Positions 1-9,847 of a stretch of DNA of 64,000 nt are shown here, piece by piece (the stretch's first letter is position 1; every line of letters starts with the position of its first letter). Under the pieces are notes generated by a model. It saw only the letters and a list, made by a program, of their open reading frames with translations. It did no database searches and was not told the DNA's origin. This DNA is from Bacillota bacterium. GTDB taxonomy: Bacteria; Bacillota; Clostridia; Acetivibrionales; DSM-1351. The position numbers were made by a program, and so were the translations under genes. The stretch spans positions 1-64,000 of the forward strand of contig JAEZRV010000066.1 of NCBI GenBank assembly GCA_023444055.1, read 5' to 3'.

Positions 1-195
1 TATTGAGTTATACTACAACACGAAAAGAATACATTCTTCATTGGGATATCTCTCTCCCTCGCAATTCGAGAAACAAAATTCATAATTTCCTCTTAACTTT
101 GTGTCTACAAAACCTTGACATGTCCATGGTAAAACTTAAAGATTTCGTCTACTTTTATGGGTATAGTTCAAAAAAGGGGTCAATTTTACTTGACA
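1..195. mobile_element. Probable insertion-sequence end (partial)
   Basis: The RHS reading frame starts abruptly at about 196 when compared with the second RHS copy at 3120-3345, so the preceding DNA looks foreign. The junction reads TTTTACTTGACA and a second TTGACA lies at 115-120, which suggests repeated transposase-binding sites at an IS end. On the minus strand an ATG at 83 with AGAGGAAA upstream opens a frame that runs off the window edge and could be the start of a transposase or accessory gene; I do not recognise its 27 visible residues. The family is unassigned. Confidence 0.35.
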
Positions 196-1848
196 ATCTA
201 CACCTATGATGGCTTCAACAGGCTCAAAGAGACAGAAACAATAAAGGGTGGCATAAGAACAACAGCAGAATACACCTACAACGGAGATGACCTGAGAGTA
301 ATCAAGACAGTAAAGAAATCCAATAACAGCTATACTGCTGAGGTAACAAACTACCAGTACGACAGGCAGAATGTTATACTTGAAACAGATGCAAGCAACA
401 ACATAAAAGCGAGATACATAAAGGGAATAAACTATATCGCAAAAACAGATGCACAAAGCAGTCTCACCTACTTCCTGTACAACGGTCACGGAGATGTAGT
501 ACAGACAACAGACGAAGCAGGAACAGTGCAAAACCAGTACGACTATGACATTTGGGGCAATCCAATGCTTACAGTAGAAACAGCAAGTAACGCAATTCGC
601 TATGCAGGAGAGTTCTTTGACAATGAAACAGGGCTTTACTACCTCAGAGCAAGATACTACGACCCATACACAGGACGCTTCACTACCGAAGACAGCTATT
701 GGGGTGAAGAAGATAACCCTCTGTCACTGAATCGTTACACCTATTGTGAGAATGACCCGATACAGTATGTAGATCCTACAGGGCATTTGTCGGCAGATGA
801 ACTTGATTTTTATTTTGGTAAAGGTGCTTCACAACTATTTGATGAAGATGGAAATTATAAGGATGGCACTGTACCAATGATGGTTGAGGGGATTGGTATA
901 ATAACTGATGTGGCTTGTAGTGAAGCACTCGAGTCACAGAAGTATGGATATACATTTATGACACCTGATTCCACCGTTTACGGTCAAATAGATAATTACA
1001 GCCATATCGATACAATTAATACATCAGATAACAGCAGGACTACAATTACTAATCATGATAATGCCTATATCAATACTATAAATACTGGCTCAGGAAGTAA
1101 TACCACTATAAATAACCGAGGAATAATTGATACAATAAATGTTGGTGAAAATGCCACAGCTACAATATACAATTACAATCAAAAAATAGACCCCAAAACA
1201 GGTGAATATGTAATTGGTATTGGAACGATAAGTGGAAAAACTGACAGCCAAATTAATGTATATAATTACGGCGGTATTGATGAAATACATACCGGTGCTT
1301 ATAGTAACAACGAAATAGATACATCCGAAGGATATATTAATTGGCTTGAAACTGGGTTTCATAATGGAACTAAGGTTAAAGGAAAAGACCATATAGAAAA
1401 AAGCGATGGAAACGGTAAGACATACTACAAATTATTTAAATTTGGATATGAGCCGAAATGGATAAATTCAGATAATACAAAATTGTTGGATATCATGCTT
1501 AATACTCAAGGATGGTCTTATAGCTCTACCCCAGTTATTATCATTCCAACTAGACTATCAGATGGAACATTAATTACATTAGTTAACAGAGAAAATGAAA
1601 TAACTAGAAATTACTTTTTGAAATATGTATATAAAACAGGTCTTGGTTATGATTCAGATAACCCTAGTACGGATTATTATATATGGCTGCAAGATACATA
1701 TGGAAAAAATGGTTTTATGAAAGATGGTGTATGGCAAAGTGGACCTGATGCACCTCATATAGGATGGCAAACAGCAGGAAAGAAAAATAGTATTGTGGGA
1801 CATATCATACTAGATGATGTGCCTTCTTTTAGACCACCCAAGAAATGA
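157..1848 (+). CDS. RHS repeat protein 3' end with variable C-terminal toxin-type domain (5' truncated)
   Basis: This is the C-terminal end of an RHS/YD-repeat polymorphic toxin. Residues about 17-140 carry YD-type repeats (YTYDGFNRL, YTYNGDDLR, YQYDRQ). Residues about 165-210 form the conserved RHS core end (GLYYLRARYYDPYTGRF, then YVDPTGH), after which a variable domain begins. That domain contains asparagine/threonine-rich repeats of the INTINTG..TTI.N type at about 285-345 and an unrecognised C-terminal region. The large N-terminal shell and secretion part is missing. The first codons lie in the probable IS end and no ribosome binding site is visible, so the gene is probably a truncated or displaced RHS tip. 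The toxin activity is unknown. Confidence 0.8.
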   Translation: MGIVQKRGQFYLTIYTYDGFNRLKETETIKGGIRTTAEYTYNGDDLRVIKTVKKSNNSYTAEVTNYQYDRQNVILETDASNNIKARYIKGINYIAKTDAQSSLTYFLYNGHGDVVQTTDEAGTVQNQYDYDIWGNPMLTVETASNAIRYAGEFFDNETGLYYLRARYYDPYTGRFTTEDSYWGEEDNPLSLNRYTYCENDPIQYVDPTGHLSADELDFYFGKGASQLFDEDGNYKDGTVPMMVEGIGIITDVACSEALESQKYGYTFMTPDSTVYGQIDNYSHIDTINTSDNSRTTITNHDNAYINTINTGSGSNTTINNRGIIDTINVGENATATIYNYNQKIDPKTGEYVIGIGTISGKTDSQINVYNYGGIDEIHTGAYSNNEIDTSEGYINWLETGFHNGTKVKGKDHIEKSDGNGKTYYKLFKFGYEPKWINSDNTKLLDIMLNTQGWSYSSTPVIIIPTRLSDGTLITLVNRENEITRNYFLKYVYKTGLGYDSDNPSTDYYIWLQDTYGKNGFMKDGVWQSGPDAPHIGWQTAGKKNSIVGHIILDDVPSFRPPKK

Positions 1849-1882
1849 TTTTATAAATTTTATAGGAAGAAGGCTGTATAAA

Positions 1883-2386
1883 ATGTACGAAGAAGAAACT
1901 AACTTTAATGCATTTGACCCTATTAATAAACAAATAGATATAACCGCTAAAAATCTAAATATATTAGTAAAAAAATTAAATGAAGAAAGAACAAAAGAAG
2001 TAATATGCAGTTTTACCAATAAATTTTGTAATAGCCAAGTGAAGCACTACCTTTGGGAAGGATTTTGCTCTTTGGTTAACAAAGGTAATTTAGATTGTGT
2101 TGCAGTATCAAACGATGATGCATGGAGTTGGATAGACCAATATATTGAAAACGATGCAATAATGTTTTTTAACCCATGTGATGAAAAGATTTCTTATGTT
2201 TTTACCAATGGTAAAGACATAGTTAATACACTGGCTGAATGTTATAATTTTGAATTCTATATTACCAATAACGACTTTGATTATATACTTTGCTTTAATC
2301 ACCATAGAGTTCTTTATGCATGTGGAGACGCAAGTGAGTGGTTAAAATTATATAAAAATTCAGAGTATGATTATTTTTCAAGATGA
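1883..2386 (+). CDS. Probable cognate immunity protein of the RHS toxin tip
   Basis: A 167-residue soluble protein starts 35 bases after the RHS gene. I chose ATG 1883 because AGGAAGAAGG lies upstream; a longer frame from 1814 would overlap the RHS gene and has no better signal. The protein is acidic and aromatic-rich (DDAWSWIDQYI), has no signal peptide or membrane segment, and matches no family I recognise. RHS toxin tips are followed by their immunity genes as a rule, so position is the main argument for this role. A hairpin terminator follows at 2507-2537. Confidence 0.55.
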   Translation: MYEEETNFNAFDPINKQIDITAKNLNILVKKLNEERTKEVICSFTNKFCNSQVKHYLWEGFCSLVNKGNLDCVAVSNDDAWSWIDQYIENDAIMFFNPCDEKISYVFTNGKDIVNTLAECYNFEFYITNNDFDYILCFNHHRVLYACGDASEWLKLYKNSEYDYFSR

Positions 2387-2506
2387 TTAATTGATAATTA
2401 ATTAAGACTAAGCTAATTAAAGCTATTACTAAGAAAACAAAAGATCAGAATTTAAAGATTGAATTTGAGTAAGACAGAATTTTCTTAAATTTAAGAAATA
2501 TTCTTT

Positions 2507-2537
2507 GAAGGGTCATACGGCTGATATGACCTTTCTT
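2507..2537 (+). terminator. Rho-independent terminator after the immunity gene
   Basis: GGTCATA and TATGACC form a stem around a CGGCTGA loop and are followed by TTTCTTCTT. Confidence 0.6.
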
Positions 2538-2568
2538 CTTACCAGTCAAGTAGACATAAAACAAACCA

Positions 2569-2600
2569 AACACAACCCAAACACAACCCAAACACAACCC
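2569..2600. repeat. 11-bp tandem repeat, three copies
   Basis: The unit AACACAACCCA occurs nearly three times without mismatch between the toxin/immunity pair and the second RHS remnant. No function is apparent. Confidence 0.85.
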
Positions 2601-2731
2601 GTATTATACAAACTTTTAAATCGCTTTGTACTATGTACTGCTTTCCCAATCAAACACCAACAACAAAAGCCATCTTCCCCACTAATACCCGCCTTTCCTG
2701 TCGTTGATTTACAATTAAAACTGGCAGAATA

Positions 2732-3358
2732 ACAAAGGTAACAGCACCTGGAAAAACCACTGTATACGCATATGACAGGGCAGGAAACAGGACATCGCTC
2801 AATGAAACCTATACGTCTGTTCAGCCTAGTGAATATGTTGACGGAACAACTGGGCAAGTCATACAATATATATTGAAGAAGAGCGATTACACATATTCCA
2901 GTTCAAATATTCTGTTAAAGCTAACAGATAGAATGTTTGACGTAAATAATAAGGAAATTGCCCGAAAAACAACGTCATACATATATGACGATAACGGAAA
3001 TCAGCTAAAATAGAGCATTAGTCATACACTGCCAAATAACATTCAGCTGCGCCCATCTGTAAAGGGAACAGCCTATGGAAATACTACATCAGGAAGTATA
3101 GACACATTGCTTGAAAAGACAAGCTATACTTATGGCGGCTTCAACAGGCTAGAAAAGACAGAAACAATAAAGGGTGGTACACGAACCACAGCAGAATACA
3201 CATATAACGGAGACGACATGAGAGTAAGCAAGACAGTAAAGAAATTCGATAATGGTTATACTGCTGAGGTAACAAACTACCAGTACGACAGGCAGGATGT
3301 TATACTTGAAACAGATGAAAGCAACAACATAAAAGCGAGATACATAGAAATAAGGTGA
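2732..3358 (+). pseudogene. RHS repeat protein remnant with in-frame stop
   Basis: Continuous RHS coding sequence in one frame reads YAYDRAGNRTSLNETYT, then SYIYDDNGNQLK, then a TAG at 3011-3013. The same frame continues through YTYGGFNRLEKTETIKGG and YQYDRQDVILETDESNN to a TGA at 3356-3358. The part from about 3120 is a near copy of 196-415 in the first RHS gene. It ends before the conserved RHS core end and toxin tip, so the gene is broken by both a nonsense codon and a 3' truncation. It probably served as a partner for recombination with the first copy. Confidence 0.8.
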
Positions 3359-3364
3359 TAATAC

Positions 3365-3994
3365 ATGAAGAAGAAACAAGAGAAATTGCATGATTATATT
3401 GAAAAGATGGAAGATCAGAATAACAATATGAGTAATAGTATATTTCCTGTTTTAGGGAATACAGGAAGACCCAAGGTGCTTGGTTGGTTTTGGGTTGTAA
3501 CATCAATTATTTTTGGAACAATTATGGCTATTGCCCTTAAATCAATCTTTAGTCTAAAAGATATAATTCCAATAAGTATTATTGGAATGGCATTTTACGG
3601 ATTAGTAATTTTACAATTTGTAGGTGGAATGCGATTAATTAAGAAAAGTACAAGCACAGAAAACTATTTAAAAATAAAAAAAGTCTTAAAAATTTCAGCT
3701 TGTTCTATTCTAATAATTATTTTGTTACTTACTTTTATTAACGAGACATTTTTACAAAAAGAAAATTCAGTTATAATTAAAGATGTTAAACTTATAAATA
3801 TTATTAATAAAAATGATAAAAATTATATAAGTATCGACAATGAAAATCTTGTATTGAGCTGTAGTTTTTCGGATTATCATGATATTTGGGAGGTTAAAGT
3901 AACAGATAGTAATGCAATTTTTAAAATTAAGTATAAATTTAATGTATTAAATTCATATAATGGAAGGGTAGTAAAAGTAGAAAAAGTAAGGTAA
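3365..3994 (+). CDS. Small membrane protein, possible orphan immunity protein
   Basis: A 209-residue protein with three hydrophobic segments (about residues 38-62, 70-90 and 110-130) and a mostly polar C-terminal part with beta-type sequence. The ATG at 3365 follows AAGGTG. It begins 6 bases after the second RHS remnant, the position expected of an immunity gene for a deleted RHS tip, and a three-helix protein would suit protection against a membrane-acting toxin. I do not recognise the family, so the role rests on position only. Confidence 0.6.
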   Translation: MKKKQEKLHDYIEKMEDQNNNMSNSIFPVLGNTGRPKVLGWFWVVTSIIFGTIMAIALKSIFSLKDIIPISIIGMAFYGLVILQFVGGMRLIKKSTSTENYLKIKKVLKISACSILIIILLLTFINETFLQKENSVIIKDVKLINIINKNDKNYISIDNENLVLSCSFSDYHDIWEVKVTDSNAIFKIKYKFNVLNSYNGRVVKVEKVR

Positions 3995-4297
3995 GTACAG
4001 TACTTCACCTTCTGTTGCACCAAAATAATTCAGCATTAATAATAGTTCAATGAGTATTATTTGTTGTTCGTGAAATAATTAGGTTTACCTATTAATTAAG
4101 CTTTATCATTCTTTAAATAAATTACCAGAAATGTTAAATTCTCATATACCATTTAATTAGATTTTTATCAGTGTATGAGAATTTCATTTTATATCTATCA
4201 AATTTCTCAATGTTTATTTATAATTATATCAGTGCTATATGAGAAGTATCAGTCATCAAAAACATTAGGAAGTTTTAACATACAAAAGGAGGATATT

Positions 4298-5431
4298 ATG
4301 TTATATAAAGATTTTAAGGATAAAAAGTTATCAGCTCTTGGAATGGGAGTAATGAGATTACCAGTTATAAATGGAAATGACGCAGAAATTGATGAAGCAG
4401 CAACAGCAGAAATGGTAGCTTATGCAATGGAACAGGGTGTGAATTACTACGACACTGCATGGGGATATCATAATGGGCAATCAGAAATTATTATTGGAAA
4501 AGTACTAGCAAAGTATCCACGTGACAGCTATTATATTGCTACAAAATTCCCTGGCTATGATTTATCATATATGACCAAAGTAGAAGAAATATTTGAAAAA
4601 CAGTTAGAAAAAACTGGAATGGAGTATTTTGATTTTTATTTGTTCCATTGTTTAACTGAAGGAAATATAGATTATTACCTTGATAAAAAATATGGAATAT
4701 TTGATTATCTTATGGAGCAAAAGAAAAATGGACGCATTAAGCATCTAGGGCTTTCAGTCCATTGTAGTTGCAATACTTTAAAGAGATTTTTAGATGCTTA
4801 TGGAGAACATATGGAGTTTTGTCAAGTTCAGCTTAACTATCTTGATTGGTCATACCAGAAAGCAGAAGAAATAGTGAAACTATTGAATGAAAACAATATT
4901 CCAATATGGGTAATGGAGCCCCTCCGAGGCGGAAAACTTGCAGACCTTGCAGATAAATACAAAGAAAAACTTAGTGCTTTAAGACCTGAGGAAAGTATAC
5001 CTGCTTGGGCATTCCGGTATTTACAGAGTATACCAGATGTGACGGTAGTTCTTTCTGGTATGTCAAATCTTGAACAACTAAAAGAAAATATTGAAATAAA
5101 TAAGACGGACAAGCCACTAAATGATAAAGAAATGAAAACATTGCTTGGAATTGTTGACGATATGGTAAAGACAATGTCTCTCCCATGTACTAAATGTCGT
5201 TATTGTACAACTTATTGTCCTAAAGAAATAGATATACCAACACTGCTAGAATTATATAGTGAGGATTGCATACTAGGTGGAGGTTTCTTAGCACCATTCA
5301 GACTTGAATCGATTCCAAATGAGAAGCGACCACATGCCTGTGTAGGATGTCGTAAATGTGAAGCTGTCTGCCCTCAGCAAATAAAGATTTCAGAGGTTAT
5401 GGTGGATTTTGAAAACAGGATGAAAAAGTAG
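4298..5431 (+). CDS. Aldo/keto reductase with C-terminal 4Fe-4S clusters
   Basis: A 377-residue NADP-type oxidoreductase of the aldo/keto reductase fold fused to a ferredoxin-like tail, as is common in anaerobes. The AKR catalytic set is visible: Asp and Tyr in YYDTAWGYHNG, Lys in IATKFP and His in LFHCLTEG. Two cluster-binding motifs follow, CTKCRYCTTYC near residue 297 and CVGCRKCEAVC near 347. I chose ATG 4298 because AAAGGAGG lies six bases upstream; the in-frame ATG at 4175 lacks one. The physiological substrate cannot be told from sequence. It is transcribed alone and followed by a terminator. Confidence 0.9.
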   Translation: MLYKDFKDKKLSALGMGVMRLPVINGNDAEIDEAATAEMVAYAMEQGVNYYDTAWGYHNGQSEIIIGKVLAKYPRDSYYIATKFPGYDLSYMTKVEEIFEKQLEKTGMEYFDFYLFHCLTEGNIDYYLDKKYGIFDYLMEQKKNGRIKHLGLSVHCSCNTLKRFLDAYGEHMEFCQVQLNYLDWSYQKAEEIVKLLNENNIPIWVMEPLRGGKLADLADKYKEKLSALRPEESIPAWAFRYLQSIPDVTVVLSGMSNLEQLKENIEINKTDKPLNDKEMKTLLGIVDDMVKTMSLPCTKCRYCTTYCPKEIDIPTLLELYSEDCILGGGFLAPFRLESIPNEKRPHACVGCRKCEAVCPQQIKISEVMVDFENRMKK

Positions 5432-5497
5432 CATATTAATAATTGCATCCTAATCTATCTAAAATTGAAGAAGTTTATATATTTTAATATCTTATTC

Positions 5498-5533
5498 AAA
5501 AAAGTCATTGCCTGCTTTAGGCAATGACTTTTA
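5498..5533 (+). terminator. Rho-independent terminator after the aldo/keto reductase
   Basis: AAAGTCATTGCCT pairs with AGGCAATGACTTT around a short loop, with A-rich and T-rich flanks. Confidence 0.85.
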
Positions 5534-5980
5534 TGAGAAGTTTGTGTATAGGGGTTACCACAAAATTTGTTATTTAATCAAGGTAAAATTTTCTTCTATA
5601 TGAGTATCGACACAATAATGATAATCATTAATAGATTTTTAAGAAAATATATAAAAAATATGAAAATTTTACATAAAGTATTGTTGATTTATGAATTTAA
5701 ACAAAGAAAATTAAAACTTGATGAAGTAAAATGTGGAAAAAATATTGAAAAAGTATATAAATATAAGGATGCGGATGTGGTATTATAAATTTCTTTTCCG
5801 CTGCATTGTTGGACTCTTCTCCGTTTAAACATGGATTACTAATGTTAAAGCAAAAAAGCGATTAATATTTGCAAAACATTAAAATACTTAAAATAAGTTC
5901 TTAAATTGCTAAATATTTATCGCTCTTCTAAAATACGTAATTAAAAAACAAGGTCTAACATATTGTCTAGCTTTCTTTAC
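5534..5980. other. Intergenic stretch with no supported gene
   Basis: AT-rich DNA between convergent genes. A 73-codon open frame at 5567-5788 has no ribosome binding site and a lysine/isoleucine-rich composition typical of chance frames, so I do not annotate it. Confidence 0.6.
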
Positions 5981-7309
5981 CTAGCGTATTTTTCTGCATT
6001 CTAAATAGAAACGCTTTTCTTCTGCTTCGCCCATTGAGAAGGTTTTTCGTGGAAGAGCGCCATCTAATATAACTGTTTTAAACAAATCTGTTTTGTTCAT
6101 TGATGGAAGATAAATACCCATGTTGCCAGGTTGTGAACCCAGCTTTGTAACAACATCATCTCCATGAATATAATCAATTTTTACTTCTGGGTGAGCTTTC
6201 ATATAACAATCAAGAAAGGCCTGTAGAGTACCAACTTCTAAATTACTTGTTGTATTATTTATAGCTATTTCTCCCTCACCAAATGAGGTAATATATTTAA
6301 ATGTATGACTAGTGTTTTGCTCTGTACTATTACATGAACATCCCTCACAACATGTGTTTGTGTTGTAGAAAGCATTAAACTCTTTGAGCAATTCATCAGC
6401 ATTTACATTGAATAAAACTCTGTGTATTGGCTCAAAAACGAGTCCATCGTCATGTACATTGACAAGCTCAACTAATGCAAATCTGGCAGGGTGGTTTTGT
6501 TGCTCCTCCAATGAAAGAGTAGCCTTTACATTTTCCCAATGCCCTTTTGCAGAAGCCAATGAGTGGTTTCCATCTCCAACAGCAAATAATAAAATGTCTT
6601 TGTCACAGCTGATATTATATTTCTGGCAGAAAATATCCTTTTGTGCTAGCTTCGAAAGTGCTTCGGAAATAGCAGAAATATCTTTTTCATCTGATACTTT
6701 ATAGCCTTTGATATGCCCACCATTCATCATTAACTCAAAATCATATAACTTTTCTAAATCAGCTGTTTTATTGAAAAGAGGTTCGATAACTGTTTTGTCA
6801 GGGTCATCAATTAAAACCATTATATGAGGCAATTCAATAGGTGCGTTCTGACGGATTTTTATTCTAGGTGGCAGACGCTCTATAACAGTACCTTCAGTAG
6901 CTCGGATCAGTGCACTTGAGCCTTTAGCATAATCATAACATTCCAAATCAAGTGCAAGCATTAAGCCTTTTCTAGACTCACTGTGGGATGTTTTTCTGTC
7001 AACTAGGATAAAGCAATTGTCAAGTTCAGTGATAGTTTTTTCGTCAATATATCTTTTCATATTTTCGTTAATTTGAGATATTCTGTTATCGCTATCGCCA
7101 TCCTCTAAATATACCTCTGGAAATATTATGCTAAGAGTTGAAGGTTTTTTAATTGTAAGGTCTTCGACTTTTTTCCAATAATCTTGTTCTGATGTATATT
7201 GATCACAGGCTACGACTGCCCAGCTACTAAAATCGGTGCTTTTGTCTGGAAGCATAATTTTAGGAATATGTACACCTAAATCAGATAAAACTTTATTTGA
7301 ATTACTCAT
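5981..7309 (-). CDS. DUF1015 family protein
   Basis: A 442-residue cytoplasmic protein whose whole length matches the DUF1015 pattern. Recognisable blocks are SWAVVACDQYTSEQDYW near the N-terminus, LIRATEGTVIERLPPR near residue 135, FAVGDGNHSLASAKGHWE near 245 and YIHGDDVV near 380. The GDGNHS and IHGDD blocks are the most conserved in the family. An insert around residues 325-340 is Cys/Ser-rich (CCEGCSCN). The start ATG at 7309 follows GAGGAG on the minus strand. The family is widespread in anaerobes but its reaction is not established; some members sit near serine metabolism genes, which is not the case here. Confidence 0.9.
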   Translation of the reverse strand: MSNSNKVLSDLGVHIPKIMLPDKSTDFSSWAVVACDQYTSEQDYWKKVEDLTIKKPSTLSIIFPEVYLEDGDSDNRISQINENMKRYIDEKTITELDNCFILVDRKTSHSESRKGLMLALDLECYDYAKGSSALIRATEGTVIERLPPRIKIRQNAPIELPHIMVLIDDPDKTVIEPLFNKTADLEKLYDFELMMNGGHIKGYKVSDEKDISAISEALSKLAQKDIFCQKYNISCDKDILLFAVGDGNHSLASAKGHWENVKATLSLEEQQNHPARFALVELVNVHDDGLVFEPIHRVLFNVNADELLKEFNAFYNTNTCCEGCSCNSTEQNTSHTFKYITSFGEGEIAINNTTSNLEVGTLQAFLDCYMKAHPEVKIDYIHGDDVVTKLGSQPGNMGIYLPSMNKTDLFKTVILDGALPRKTFSMGEAEEKRFYLECRKIR

Positions 7310-7746
7310 AAAATTCTCCTCAAAATTTATTTTTTACTTCTATTTTTTAAATTGATTTGTTAAATCTATTGATAAAATAGAATTTGTGTAAACATTGTAA
7401 ATCAATATAAACTTGTACAGATATATACAAATGTATATTGTTAATTAAATTTTATTTGCATATTATAAAGTAACTGCTTGTCTACCTGTAAATTTTACAT
7501 TAATCATTGTTATAAGTCAATTTCCATGTAAATTATGATTTCTTTTTGGCATAAATTGTTAGTGTTAGTGTTTAGTTTTGAAACAAACCATTGATAATGA
7601 TACCACACCAATAAAATTTTTTATGTGAAGTATTCCTTAGAAGAAAAAAGTACCAATATTTTCTCTTAGTAATTTGAATTATTTATATAACTAAAACAAA
7701 TAATAATCATATTATGAAAGTGATAAGTGAAATGTGGTGAACTATA
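7310..7746. promoter_or_regulatory. Divergent intergenic region
   Basis: These 437 AT-rich bases separate the divergent DUF1015 and PRC-barrel genes and must hold both promoters. A small inverted repeat TTGTA/TACAA occurs near 7412-7430. No ORF or RNA gene is seen. Confidence 0.45.
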
Positions 7747-8280
7747 ATGATGAGGAAATATAGTGATGTATTAGGTTTACCTGTTATATCTGCAAAAGAT
7801 GGAATAATGATTGGAACACTGAAAGATGTTGTCTTCTGTAGAAATAATAAAGGTGTTCTGGGGTTTATATTAGAAAAGGTTAGCCATAATATAAAAGGAA
7901 ATGTTATTTTATTACGTGATGTTTTGAGCCTTGGAAATGATGCACTTATAATAGACGATCCTGATAACCTTATTGAATATAGAAAATTAAAAAAAACTCC
8001 TGAAATGTTGGAAAGAATGCAACTGCGTGGCTTTAGAATATATACGCACTCAGGAGAGGATATAGGTATAGTTCAGGATATTTTTTTTGATTACAAGACT
8101 GGAAAGGTTGAGGGGGTACAAGTTTCTGACGGTTTAGTCCAGGACTTATTAGTTGGCAGAAGTATACTTCCTTTTTTTGGTAAGATTGAAATAGGCAATG
8201 AGAATATTTTAGTTGATAATGAAGCTGTTGAAGAGATGATGAATACAGGCGGTGGTATTAGAAACCGACTGGAAAATTAA
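7747..8280 (+). CDS. PRC-barrel domain protein
   Basis: A 177-residue protein built from two PRC-barrel halves. The first is residues about 5-75 (VLGLPVISAKDGIMIGTLKDVVF) and the second about 90-165 (RGFRIYTHSGEDIGIVQDIFF, then VEGVQVSDGLVQDLLVGR). PRC-barrels are small beta domains found in the RNA-processing factor RimM and in proteins of unknown role in sporulating Firmicutes. The upstream signal is weak (GTGGTGA). It heads a run with a YtxH-like peptide and an AI-2E family transporter. Confidence 0.85.
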   Translation: MMRKYSDVLGLPVISAKDGIMIGTLKDVVFCRNNKGVLGFILEKVSHNIKGNVILLRDVLSLGNDALIIDDPDNLIEYRKLKKTPEMLERMQLRGFRIYTHSGEDIGIVQDIFFDYKTGKVEGVQVSDGLVQDLLVGRSILPFFGKIEIGNENILVDNEAVEEMMNTGGGIRNRLEN

Positions 8281-8296
8281 TGGGAGGTGATTAAAA

Positions 8297-8470
8297 ATGA
8301 AATTTGCTAAAGGAATGCTTATTGGAGGATTGATTGGCGCATCTATCAGTGTCCTTACAAATCCTGAAATAGTAGATCCACGTACAAGAAAAAGACTTAT
8401 TAAGTCAGGTAAAAAAATAGTACGCAGATCGGGTAATGTATTTGAAGATATGGTTCATATGTTCAAATAA
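8297..8470 (+). CDS. Small YtxH-like protein
   Basis: A 57-residue protein with ATG 8297 preceded by GGGAGGTG, 16 bases after the PRC-barrel gene. It opens with a glycine-rich hydrophobic helix (GMLIGGLIGASISVL), followed by a basic stretch (RTRKRLIKSGKKIVRR). This is the layout of YtxH/COG4980-type general stress proteins, although this one is shorter than most. It probably anchors in the membrane and is likely co-transcribed with the PRC-barrel gene. Confidence 0.75.
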   Translation: MKFAKGMLIGGLIGASISVLTNPEIVDPRTRKRLIKSGKKIVRRSGNVFEDMVHMFK

Positions 8471-8506
8471 ACAATGATGTAGAAAAAATATTAAAGAACT
8501 TAAGTA

Positions 8507-8610
8507 AGAGAACTAGCTATTGAAACCATTAAAGAGCAGAAAATAGAAAACTAGTTAATGAACCATTAAAGATCTGCAAAAAGAGAACTAGCTAATGGAA
8601 CCATAAAAAT
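8507..8610. repeat. Degenerate tandem repeat, about 37 bp, three copies
   Basis: Copies begin at 8507, 8543 and 8581 and share AGAACTAGCTAATG, AACCATTAAAGA and CTGCAAA. No function is visible. Confidence 0.8.
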
Positions 8611-8629
8611 TTTTAAAAATGAAATGGGT

Positions 8630-8735
8630 AGGTCGCTGTAAACAAATAATTACACATGGAATAAACAAATTAATTTAGTAGTAGAAATTAATGTTTTAAT
8701 TATGTTTTTTCCAGCTATTTGCTTTGCAGCGACCT
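8630..8735. repeat. Long inverted repeat with about 60-base loop
   Basis: AGGTCGCTGTAAACAAATA at 8630 is nearly the complement of the sequence ending GCAGCGACCT at 8735, giving arms of about 22 bp separated by AT-rich DNA. It lies between the YtxH-like gene and the AI-2E transporter gene. It could be a structured RNA, a weak terminator or a miniature mobile element; a T-run is lacking. Confidence 0.6.
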
Positions 8736-8795
8736 TTAACCTAACTAAAGCTATAGATATTAAAAACTTTAAAAATAAAATTTTTGGAGTACATT

Positions 8796-9845
8796 ATGAG
8801 CGATGTTAAAAAAGCCACATTTTACATAGTATTGTCATTACTGATTTTTGGAGTAGTTCTATTTGTATACTACTTTAGCGATGAAATTTTTAAGATAATA
8901 TATCCTCTGTTAATTGCTGTTGTTATTGCATATGTAATATATCCATTGGTTATTAAATTTGAAAGAAAAGGTATTAAAAGAAGCATTTCAATAATTGTTA
9001 TTTATTCTTTCATAATATTAGTGCTGGTTTTTTTTTCAATCTACATTATGCCTTATGTATTGAATAATGCAAAGGAACTATTTAATACATTACCTAGTAT
9101 AACTAATAAATATCAAGAGTTTTTCAACTCATTCATATCAAAAATTAAGACAAGCAGATGGCCTCCTGAAGTTAAAAATCTTATTTTTAGAGAAATAGAT
9201 AATGCTACCATTTTACTACAGCAATATACTCAACAAGCAATGAAGAGATCACTTGGAGTGATTGCTTCAACAATTACTATATTTGTGAATATAGTGCTAT
9301 CTATGATAATAGCATACTATTTCTTAAAGGATATAAATGGGATAAAAAGGTCAGCACTTATGATTGCCCCAAAAAGAATGCGAAATGAATTAGTTAATAT
9401 AGGTCGGGAGCTTAATGCTATTATATCTCATTTTATTCAAGGACAATTGCTTACAGCATGTATTGTAGGAATACTAGAGACATTGGGTTTATACTTTGTA
9501 CATGTAAAGTATCCTTTTGCTTTAGGTTTAATAGGTGGTATTGCCAACATTATACCTTATTTTGGACCTTTTTTAGGTGCTATTCCCGCAGTGGCAATAG
9601 CTTTATTAGATTCGCCGAGTAAAGCACTTCTAACAATATTGGTGTTTATAATTGTACAGCAAATTGATAATGCTTTTATTTCGCCCAAAATTATTGAAGG
9701 GAAGTTAGGTTTGCATCCTATAACTACAATTGTTGCTGTGTTAGTTGGAGGAGAGTTTTTTGGAATAATAGGTATGCTGATAGGGGTTCCTGTTACTGCT
9801 ATGATTAAGGTTTTACTAAAAAGGATGGTTGATTTGGTGGTTTAA
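8796..9845 (+). CDS. AI-2E family transporter (YtvI/PerM-type permease)
   Basis: A 349-residue membrane protein. The N-terminal half has paired helices (FYIVLSLLIFGVVLFVYYF, then LIAVVIAYVIYPLV) and the C-terminal half carries the family signature region: GQLLTACIVGILETLGLYF, LIGGIANIIPYFGPFLGAIP, then DNAFISPKIIEGKLGLHPI. The family includes the E. coli AI-2 exporter and Na+/H+ antiporter-type members, so the substrate cannot be stated. ATG 8796 is chosen because GGAG lies six bases upstream. Confidence 0.9.
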   Translation: MSDVKKATFYIVLSLLIFGVVLFVYYFSDEIFKIIYPLLIAVVIAYVIYPLVIKFERKGIKRSISIIVIYSFIILVLVFFSIYIMPYVLNNAKELFNTLPSITNKYQEFFNSFISKIKTSRWPPEVKNLIFREIDNATILLQQYTQQAMKRSLGVIASTITIFVNIVLSMIIAYYFLKDINGIKRSALMIAPKRMRNELVNIGRELNAIISHFIQGQLLTACIVGILETLGLYFVHVKYPFALGLIGGIANIIPYFGPFLGAIPAVAIALLDSPSKALLTILVFIIVQQIDNAFISPKIIEGKLGLHPITTIVAVLVGGEFFGIIGMLIGVPVTAMIKVLLKRMVDLVV

Positions 9846-9847
9846 AG

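Noticed and set aside
5567..5788. 73-codon frame between aldo/keto reductase and DUF1015
   Set aside because: No ribosome binding site, no recognisable domain, low-complexity lysine/isoleucine content.
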